Source: DATEMK01 sp035275625
GTDB lineage: Bacteria > Bacteroidota > Bacteroidia > AKYH767-A > OLB10
Direction of reading: 5' to 3'
Assembly: GCA_035275625.1 (NCBI GenBank)
Contig: DATEMK010000270.1
Span: 1-6,339 of the forward strand
DNA: 6,339 nucleotides
Part shown: positions 1 through 5,900 of the stretch, piece after piece
Layout: every line of letters starts with the position of its first letter
Position numbering within the stretch: the first letter of the stretch is position 1
The notes under the pieces: model-generated
What the model was told of the DNA's origin: nothing
Databases searched by the model: none
The model's input: the letters and a program-made list of their open reading frames with translations, nothing else
Translations under genes and position numbers: made by a program

Positions 1-1917
1 AATATGGAAGCAACTTTTTCAGTAAAAAAATCATCCGGTTATTCAGGTAATTTATGTACTCATGGGTCATTTGAATGTGTAAAATTTTATCTTGATTTTC
101 ATGATGGCGCGGGGTTTATTGACCAGGGGAGCGTGAAAGTAAATGTTCACGATATTCCTGCTGAAAAAGATTGCAATGGAAATTCTATCTTTCCTATTAT
201 TTATGTTGCAACACTAAAGAAAAAAAGCATTAAAATATCTTTTTGCGATAAACCTTTATTACCAACCCTTCGCGCAATTTTATCATGGAATTATTGCCCG
301 CCTCCTGATTCGCCAGATTGGAAACCTGTATGGGGAAGCATTATGGATTGTGATATTCAGATAAAACCCTTTATCAAACCCATTTTTCCTGATTATATTG
401 ATTTTTCTAAATACCTGGAACTTGCAAATTCATCACCTGCTTTAACCGTAAAACAAGTTGCTGAAATTTCAGGAGTAGACCTGAATCAATTAAATCCGCA
501 ACCGCAGCCTCCTGGAATTGCAGAGCTTGCGAAGAATTACGAAAAACTTAAAATACCGGCATCGCGGTTTGCTTTCAAGATGGTAAATGATATCATCTCT
601 GATCCGACATCAGAATCAGCATTGGCAAATAAATCAATCCTGGAGGGTTTGAAAATAGATGTAAATTCCATCATTGATCAGCTGAGCGTTATTCAACTGC
701 CCGATCCTACTAAAACTAATGTTGATTACGAAGAATTAGAATGTGTAGGTCTGGATTATAATACGGAAAGCCTGGTTGCAACTATATGCATTAAAAAAAA
801 TGTTGGTTACAGTGGTGATCTTTGCCAGCCCGGAAGCACAGAGTATATTGCCTTTTGGATAGATTGGGGAAATGATTGCAAATGGGAATATATAAATACA
901 GTTGAACTGAATGTGCACGATATTAAAATGAAAGGAGATTGTCTTTGCTATAGTGTATCGCTTCCCTTAGATGCAACTTTCCATAGAAAGTTATGTGAAA
1001 ATCCAAATGTAATCCGGGTACGTGGTGTGTTATCATGGAATTATCCTCCTTCAACCACTGATCCCATTGATCTGGAATTTTATGGAAACCGGGTAGATGC
1101 ACATATTCAACTTAAGCCTGGGAAGGTATTAGATCCTAATAATCCAATAGCAATATTTGATATAATTGGTGGGATTGATATTAATCATGTGGATGACATT
1201 ACTGGCTTGACTAAACCTGGTTCGTTTTTCGCATATAATGGTATAACAGTTCCGACAGGCGCTCCGTTTGATGGAGTAATTGTTTTAAATGGTCCTTCAT
1301 TCCCGGGATATCGATATAAAATAAAAATAACAAACCTATCTGCCGGAACTCCCCCTACTGATGTAACTGATCCATTTACGGTTGTTGGTGATCTTCCATT
1401 TTGGCCCTGGGTTCAATATACTCCTCAAGTTGTGGATGCCCAGGGATATTATCCATTCCTTGATCATGCTAAAAATACATTAAACGTGCTGGCACGATTT
1501 AGTCCCCCAACGGAAGACCTATACCGTGTAGATTTAGAAGTAGATACAATTCCCGGTTCTTTTTTCAAAATAATTCAAATGGATAAAACTGATCCTGATG
1601 TCAGACTACAGGTAAATGATGGTGGAGACTGTACAAATTTTAAAATAGGGGATACAATTACAGGACACTTCTTTGTCTATGATTTGAACATTTCTGAATG
1701 GAGTTTTGGAAGCACTTGGGGTGGCGGTGCAAGCGGCACTTCAAACACACCGCCTTTGCCAGGGACCCCATTCTCAATTGTTACACCTGCAAACGCTCAT
1801 CCTTGCGGAGAAATTTCATTATGGGCACGTGATAAGACCATTATTAACAGCCAAGGTGTGGGACACTTCAAACCTGATTCTTATAAAATTTGTTTGCAGG
1901 AAAAAAATAAGCAGTAA
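1..1917 (+). CDS. Large uncharacterised protein with two copies of a Cys-containing domain (5' end outside window)
   Basis: I do not recognise a named function. The frame is open to the left edge. The ATG at 4-6 is probably internal: the second domain copy is preceded by a stretch (ELECVGLDYN) whose counterpart for the first copy would lie upstream of the window. Counting from that ATG, 637 residues are visible. Domain A (about 1-122) and domain B (about 257-372) align with shared motifs GYSGxLC, NVHDI, LSWNY and IQ(I/L)KP. Between them is a mostly helical linker (about 135-240) containing ELAKNYEKLKIPASRFAF. Residues 373-637 are rich in Gly, Pro, aromatics and predicted strands, with a Gly/Ser/Thr/Pro-rich stretch near 570-587. 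No transmembrane segment is visible, and a signal peptide cannot be judged because the N-terminus is missing. The layout resembles large uncharacterised bacterial proteins I recall with the same VATxxIKxxxGYSGxLC...VHDI...LSWN pattern; that is memory, not a search. A strong hairpin follows the stop codon. An enzyme seems unlikely because no catalytic motif is seen; a structural, binding or surface role is inference. Confidence 0.85.
   Translation, partial: NMEATFSVKKSSGYSGNLCTHGSFECVKFYLDFHDGAGFIDQGSVKVNVHDIPAEKDCNGNSIFPIIYVATLKKKSIKISFCDKPLLPTLRAILSWNYCPPPDSPDWKPVWGSIMDCDIQIKPFIKPIFPDYIDFSKYLELANSSPALTVKQVAEISGVDLNQLNPQPQPPGIAELAKNYEKLKIPASRFAFKMVNDIISDPTSESALANKSILEGLKIDVNSIIDQLSVIQLPDPTKTNVDYEELECVGLDYNTESLVATICIKKNVGYSGDLCQPGSTEYIAFWIDWGNDCKWEYINTVELNVHDIKMKGDCLCYSVSLPLDATFHRKLCENPNVIRVRGVLSWNYPPSTTDPIDLEFYGNRVDAHIQLKPGKVLDPNNPIAIFDIIGGIDINHVDDITGLTKPGSFFAYNGITVPTGAPFDGVIVLNGPSFPGYRYKIKITNLSAGTPPTDVTDPFTVVGDLPFWPWVQYTPQVVDAQGYYPFLDHAKNTLNVLARFSPPTEDLYRVDLEVDTIPGSFFKIIQMDKTDPDVRLQVNDGGDCTNFKIGDTITGHFFVYDLNISEWSFGSTWGGGASGTSNTPPLPGTPFSIVTPANAHPCGEISLWARDKTIINSQGVGHFKPDSYKICLQEKNKQ
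4..369 (+). repeat. Protein-level repeat, copy A of the GYSGxLC/LSWNY domain
   Basis: This is the first copy of the duplicated domain, about residues 1-122 of the visible protein. Landmarks are GYSGNLC (12-18), NVHDI (47-51), LSWNY (93-97) and IQIKP (118-122). Cysteines 18, 57 and 81 have counterparts in copy B, while 25, 98 and 116 do not. Compared with copy B it carries about six extra residues between the second and third shared cysteines (a Lys-rich KKKSIK segment). Its N-terminal edge probably lies outside the window. Confidence 0.85.
772..1119 (+). repeat. Protein-level repeat, copy B of the GYSGxLC/LSWNY domain
   Basis: This is the second copy, about residues 257-372. Landmarks are GYSGDLC (268-274), NVHDI (303-307), LSWNY (343-347) and IQLKP (368-372). 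The offset to copy A is 256 residues before the indel and 250 after it. The shared cysteines are 274, 313 and 331; 292 and 315 occur only in this copy. The copies have diverged clearly outside the motifs, so the duplication looks old rather than recent. Confidence 0.85.
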
Positions 1918-1928
1918 GCACTTATTTT

Positions 1929-1959
1929 AACAGTTGCCGGTATAGTACCGGCAACTGTT
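1929..1959 (+). terminator. Perfect 14-bp hairpin with short T run, likely intrinsic terminator
   Basis: The arms at 1929-1942 and 1946-1959 are perfectly complementary around a 3-base TAG loop. The stem core is GC-rich (TTGCCGGTA/TACCGGCAA) and four T residues (1958-1961) overlap and follow the 3' arm. It begins 12 bases after the stop codon of the large gene, as expected for a Rho-independent terminator. The T run is short and breaks into ATAAAAATT, and the next start codon is only 16 bases past the stem. Partial read-through, or a role in RNA processing or stability, is therefore possible. Confidence 0.75.
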
Positions 1960-1975
1960 TTATAAAAATTAATAA

Positions 1976-2263
1976 ATGAGTAGTATTGAAAAGTACTTTA
2001 TTCTTGTAATAGTTGTATGGCGGTTAACACATTTAATATCTCTTGAAGACGGACCTTTTGATTTAATTATTAAATTAAGAAAAGCGTTCGGCAATTCGTT
2101 CTTTGGAAAACTGATGGATTGTTTTTACTGCCTGAGCATCTGGATCGGATTTGGTATTGCATTTTTTACCGGAAAGAGTTTAGAAGAAATAATCCTCCTC
2201 ACATTATATTATTCAGGAGCGTCCTTAATAGTAGAAAAATTAACCAATAAAAATTTCACTTGA
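1976..2263 (+). CDS. DUF1360-type small membrane protein
   Basis: This 95-residue protein fits the DUF1360 family by pattern. It has an N-terminal hydrophobic segment (about 7-22) leading into WRLTHLI, then an EDGPFD and Arg/Lys-rich cytosolic-looking stretch (24-45). Next comes the motif CFYCLSIWIG with C49, C52 and W56, entering a second membrane segment (about 53-65), and a third hydrophobic segment follows (about 70-86). DUF1360 proteins are small integral membrane proteins of unknown biochemical function; the CxYC...W motif is their most conserved part. The start is the first ATG after the hairpin at 1929-1959. The leader is A/T-rich with no Shine-Dalgarno sequence, which is normal in Bacteroidota. 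The stop codon is 3 bases before the next start, so the two small genes are very likely co-transcribed. A separate promoter is not evident in the 58-bp gap upstream. Confidence 0.85.
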   Translation: MSSIEKYFILVIVVWRLTHLISLEDGPFDLIIKLRKAFGNSFFGKLMDCFYCLSIWIGFGIAFFTGKSLEEIILLTLYYSGASLIVEKLTNKNFT

Positions 2264-2266
2264 TGT

Positions 2267-2488
2267 ATGTGTAATTGTAATCAGCAAAGAGCAGCTTATA
2301 CTTCAGAAAATAATCCTGCACAAAAAGGTATGGTGAAGGTAAAGCTTATTGAAAACAAACCGCTTGTCCTTAACGGAGATATAACCGGAAGAATGTATGT
2401 GTTCAGAAACATAAATGATATTAATTGGGTTGACAGGAGAGATGCAATAAGCATGAAAAAAATTAAAGAGATACAAATATTACACTAG
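2267..2488 (+). CDS. Small MCNCN protein, possibly phage-type, function unknown
   Basis: This 73-residue protein has no membrane segment. It opens with M-C-N-C-N, a CxC pair that could bind metal or form a disulfide. A low-complexity stretch to about residue 20 leads into a short, probably beta-rich part: MVKVKLIENKP, GDITGRMYVF and a C-terminal NWVDRRDAISMKKIKEIQIL. The arrangement (N-terminal Cys cluster, then GRxYxF, then VDxRDA) resembles short uncharacterised proteins I recall from phage structural gene clusters; this is an impression, not a database result. The gene starts 3 bases after the DUF1360 stop. An earlier ATG at 2263 overlaps that stop but meets a TAA after three codons, so 2267 is the sensible start. 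No Shine-Dalgarno sequence is seen. Translational coupling to the DUF1360 gene is plausible. Confidence 0.7.
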   Translation: MCNCNQQRAAYTSENNPAQKGMVKVKLIENKPLVLNGDITGRMYVFRNINDINWVDRRDAISMKKIKEIQILH

Positions 2489-2582
2489 AAAAAATCAAAA
2501 TTAAAAACCGAAAATCAGGGCAAAGACACACAAAAAAATTTTAATTTTAATTTAAAGTCCTGGCATTTACTTCTTTGTTACC
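2489..2582. other. A/T-rich convergent intergenic spacer
   Basis: This gap lies between the 3' ends of the two convergent blocks. It holds A and T runs, including a stretch of TTTTAA-like units at about 2537-2556, which could help end transcription from either side. I found no GC-containing stem followed by a T run, so no intrinsic terminator can be called. The 11-mer AATTTAAAGTC at 2549-2559 recurs at 2908-2918 on the other side of the DUF3467 gene. Confidence 0.5.
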
Positions 2583-2891
2583 TCACGCCTGCGCAGTCGG
2601 CCCGCCAAAGTTCATCGGAATTCCAACGCCCTCGGTTTGTTTAATAGTTCCATGAATGCTTTCGAACTTGCTGATGTTATCCTGCAAAGCAGCGAGTAAT
2701 CTTTTGGCATGTTGCGGAGTAAGTACAATTCGTGACTTCACTTTTGCCTTCGGCACACCGGGCATCACTTTTACAAAGTCAAGTACAAATTCAGAATTGG
2801 AGTGAGTAATGATAGCAAGATTAGAATAAATGCCTTCGGCAATTTCTTCCGATAATTCTATGTTCAGTTGATTGGGATCTTTTGGTTCCAT
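2583..2891 (-). CDS. DUF3467 family protein downstream of rpoC
   Basis: This 102-residue soluble protein matches DUF3467 across nearly its whole length. The recognisable run is IELSEEIAEGIYSNLAIITH (11-30), then SEFVLDFVKVMPGVPKAKVKSRIVLTP (33-59) and QHAKRLLAALQDNISKFE (60-77), followed by a short Gly/Pro-rich tail. The pattern suggests two or three strands followed by a helix. The family's molecular role is not established as far as I know; small beta-rich proteins of this kind are sometimes placed near transcription or chaperone genes. It lies 98 bp downstream of rpoC on the same strand, an arrangement I recall as common in Bacteroidota, so a link with RNA polymerase is an inference from context. 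The only reasonable start is the ATG at 2891. Its A-rich leader (CTCCAAAAAAC) has no Shine-Dalgarno sequence. The spacer upstream contains a large inverted repeat that could separate its expression from rpoC. Confidence 0.9.
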   Translation of the reverse strand: MEPKDPNQLNIELSEEIAEGIYSNLAIITHSNSEFVLDFVKVMPGVPKAKVKSRIVLTPQHAKRLLAALQDNISKFESIHGTIKQTEGVGIPMNFGGPTAQA

Positions 2892-2900
2892 GTTTTTTGG

Positions 2901-2928
2901 AGTTTAAAATTTAAAGTCTAAAGTTCAA
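2901..2928. repeat. Four tandem AGTTTAA-like heptamers
   Basis: Four consecutive 7-base units can be read on the plus strand: AGTTTAA, AATTTAA, AGTCTAA and AGTTCAA, with a degenerate fifth (AGTTAGT) after them. Each differs from AGTTTAA by at most one base. The opposite arm of the inverted repeat (2953-2973) holds three units in reverse complement: TTAAACT, TTGAACT and TTAGACT. Confidence 0.7.
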
Positions 2929-2974
2929 AGTTAGTTAAATAGTTCTTTAACCTTAAACTTTGAACTTTAGACTT
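2914..2974. repeat. 19-bp perfect inverted repeat between rpoC and the DUF3467 gene
   Basis: The arms at 2914-2932 and 2956-2974 are perfect reverse complements (AAGTCTAAAGTTCAAAGTT on the plus strand). Pairing continues outward for about three to four more bases if one A is bulged. Inside the 23-base loop a second short stem can form (GTTAAA 2934-2939 with TTTAAC 2946-2951), giving a nested hairpin. The structure starts about 15 bases after the rpoC stop codon, so in the rpoC transcript it could act as a 3' stabiliser, a processing site or a weak terminator (an A/T-rich stem followed by TTTAAATTTT). It could instead be a dispersed intergenic repeat. The sequence alone does not decide between these. 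Confidence 0.85.
2926..2957 (-). promoter_or_regulatory. Weak candidate Bacteroidota promoter for the DUF3467 gene
   Basis: Read on the minus strand, TAACTTTG (2926-2933) fits the Bacteroidota -7 consensus TAnnTTTG. It is preceded by 20 bases and then TTTA (2954-2957), which matches three of four bases of the -33 element TTTG. Transcription would begin roughly 28 bases upstream of the DUF3467 start codon. Both elements lie inside the low-complexity inverted repeat, so a chance match is quite possible. Confidence 0.2.
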
Positions 2975-2989
2975 AAACCTTTATTCAGT

Positions 2990-5900
2990 TTATCCTACTT
3001 CTTCCGCTTCCGCTGTTTTCTTGGAAGCCATCAGCAGATCATATTCCTCCTGTGAACCCACTATGAGCCGTTCATATTCTCTTAAACCGGTTCCGGCAGG
3101 GATGAGGTGACCTACAATTACGTTTTCTTTCAATCCAAGCAGGTAATCAATTTTGCCGGCAATGGCAGCTTCGTTGAGCACCTTGGTTGTTTCCTGGAAG
3201 GATGCCGCAGAAATCCAGCTCTTGGTGTGCAATGACGCCTGGGTGATTCCCTGCAGCAATGCGACCGAAGTTGCAGGAATGGCATCGCGTGCAGAAACTG
3301 TTTTCAAATCTTTGCGCTTGAGCACAGAGTTTTCATCCCGCAGTTTGCGCAGCGTAATAATTTGTCCTGCTTTGAAATTTGCCGAATCTCCCGGATCCAC
3401 CACCACTTTTTTATCAATGATTTCATCGTTCTCTTCCATGAAATCAATTTTGTTTACATGCTCTCTTTCGAGGAAACGGGTATCACCCGGATCTTCAATA
3501 ACTACCTTGCGCATCATTTGGCGCACAATTACTTCAAAGTGCTTGTCATTAATCTTTACCCCCTGCAACCGGTATACTTCCTGGATTTCATTCACAAGAT
3601 ATTCCTGGACCATGGAAGGACCTTTGATGCTTAAAATGTCAGAAGGAGTAATGGCTCCGTCAGACAACGCCATTCCTGCTTTCACATAATCGTTATCCTG
3701 CACAAGAATGTGTTTGGAAAGTGAAACAAGGTATTTTTTTACTTCACCTTCTTTGGTAGTGATAATAATTTCGCGGTTGCCTCGCTTGATGCCGCCATAA
3801 GAAACAACTCCGTCAATTTCAGAAACTACGGCAGGGTTGGAAGGATTACGCGCTTCGAATAATTCTGTAACACGCGGCAATCCCCCGGTGATGTCACCTG
3901 ACTTACCGGAAGCTCTTGGAATTTTAACAAGAATTTCTCCCGCAGTTATTTTATCCCCTTTATTGACAACGATGTGAGCGCCAACAGGAATGTTATACGC
4001 TTTTAAAGCTTCCTTCTTATCATTCATAACCTTGATAACAGGATTCCTGGTCTTATCACGGCTGTCAATAATTACTTTTTCTTTATAACCTGTTTGTTCA
4101 TCGGATTCTTCACGGAATGTGATACCTTCTTCAATATGTTCAAAATCTATTTTTCCAGTCATTTCAGAAACAATAACAGCATTGTAGGGATCCCATTCAC
4201 AGAGCAAATCTCCTTTGTTTACCTTGTCTCCGTTTCTCACATAGAGTGAAGCACCGTAAGGAATATTGTTTGACACCAAAATTGACTTGGTGTTTTTGTC
4301 AATAATTCTTATTTCACCTGAACGTCCCGTAACAACATCTCCTTTTTTACCGGCTGTTTTTTTGTCAATCACGCGTACTTCTTCAAATTCAACGATTCCA
4401 GAAAACTTTGCTTCGATACGTGATTCGGAAGCTCTTTTTGCAGCCACACCACCCACGTGAAATGTACGTAAGGTAAGCTGTGTACCCGGCTCACCGATGG
4501 ATTGTGCAGCAATTACTCCTACAGCTTCGCCCTTCTGCACCATTCTTCCGCTTGCAAGATTTCGTCCATAACATTTTCCGCATACACCGCTTTTTGATTC
4601 ACACGTCAGCACCGAACGAATCTCTACCATTTCAATGGGTGAACTTTCAATAATGTCAGCCAGGTCTTCCGTTATTTCATCCCCGGATGTAACAATTAAT
4701 TTACCCGTTAACGGATCCGTTACATCATGCAAAGAAACACGTCCGAGAATTCTGTCATATAAGGATTCCACCACTTCTTCATTATTTTTCAATGCAGTTT
4801 CAGCCAGGCCTCTGAGTGTTCCGCAATCTTCTTCGTTGATGATTACATCCTGGGCAACATCCACCAGTCTTCTTGTAAGATAACCGGCATCGGCTGTTTT
4901 CAGAGCAGTGTCTGCAAGGCCTTTACGCGCACCGTGAGTAGAAATAAAATATTCGAGAATTGAAAGTCCTTCTTTAAAGTTTGAAAGAATCGGGTTCTCA
5001 ATAATTTCACCGCCCGAAGCGCCTGACTTCTGAGGTTTTGCCATCAGGCCTCTCATTCCTCCTAACTGGCGAATCTGTTCTTTTGATCCCCTTGCACCGG
5101 AATCAAGCATCATATAAATGGAATTGAATCCCTGCCTGTCTGCTGACAAACGTTTCATCAATGTATCTGTAATGCGTGAATTTGTTCTTGTCCAAATGTC
5201 AATGATCTGGTTGTAACGCTCGTTGTTGGTAATGAATCCCATGTTATAGTTATTCAAAACCTCATCCACTTCCACGTTTGCTTTTTCAATGAGCTTAATT
5301 TTTTCATCAGGAATCATTACGTCATTCATATTGAAAGACAAGCCTCCTCTGAAAGCCATCTTGAAACCAAGTTCTTTAATATCATCAAGGAAAGCAGCTG
5401 TCTTGGCTATCCCGGTTGTTTTCAGAACAAGGTTAATAGTTTCTCTCAGGCTTTTCTTGGTTAAAAGGTCATTGATATAGCCCACTTCTTTAGGCACCAC
5501 CTGGTTGAATAATATTCTTCCGACCGTTGTCTCAATAATTCTGCTGATCAGTTCTTCCCCTTCCCTGACTCTTGCTTTCACTTTAATGTTCGCGTGCAAA
5601 TCAACTATTCCTTCGTTGTGCGCAATGATCACTTCTTCGGGAGAATAAAAAGTCATTCCTTCCCCTTTCACCTTAGCGTCTTTTTCGCTTTTCTTTCCTT
5701 TAGTCATATAATATAATCCAAGCACCATGTCCTGTGAAGGAACAGTGATAGGCGCACCGTTTGCCGGGTTTAAAATATTATGCGCTGCAAGCATGAGCAT
5801 CTGCGCTTCAAGAATAGCAGCATGGCCCAGCGGAACGTGAACAGCCATCTGGTCACCGTCAAAGTCAGCGTTGAATGCTGTACAAACCAGGGGATGCAAC

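Noticed and set aside
4..6. ATG as the true start of the large gene
   Set aside because: Domain A would lack the conserved lead-in seen before domain B (ELECVGLDYN), and the codon before the ATG is open, so the gene probably begins upstream.
736..918. 60-residue minus-strand open frame inside the large gene
   Set aside because: It is antisense to domain B, which is supported by the internal repeat, and shows no family resemblance.
1706..1930. 74-residue plus-strand open frame overlapping the end of the large gene
   Set aside because: It lies in another frame of a gene whose coding frame is well supported, and it runs into the terminator stem.
2489..2582. Intrinsic terminator shared by the convergent genes
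   Set aside because: Only A/T runs and a 5-bp CAAAG/CTTTG match were found; there is no stable stem next to a T run.
2901..2980. CRISPR array
   Set aside because: The repeats are 7-base units without spacers and form an inverted repeat; no cas gene is present.
3153..3689. 178-residue open frame on the plus strand opposite rpoC, plus other plus-strand frames at 3362-3634, 4266-4460, 4635-4883, 5289-5480, 5780-5977 and 5904-6200
   Set aside because: All lie antisense within the highly conserved rpoC coding sequence. Their translations are Ser/Thr/Ile-rich shadows with no recognisable domain.
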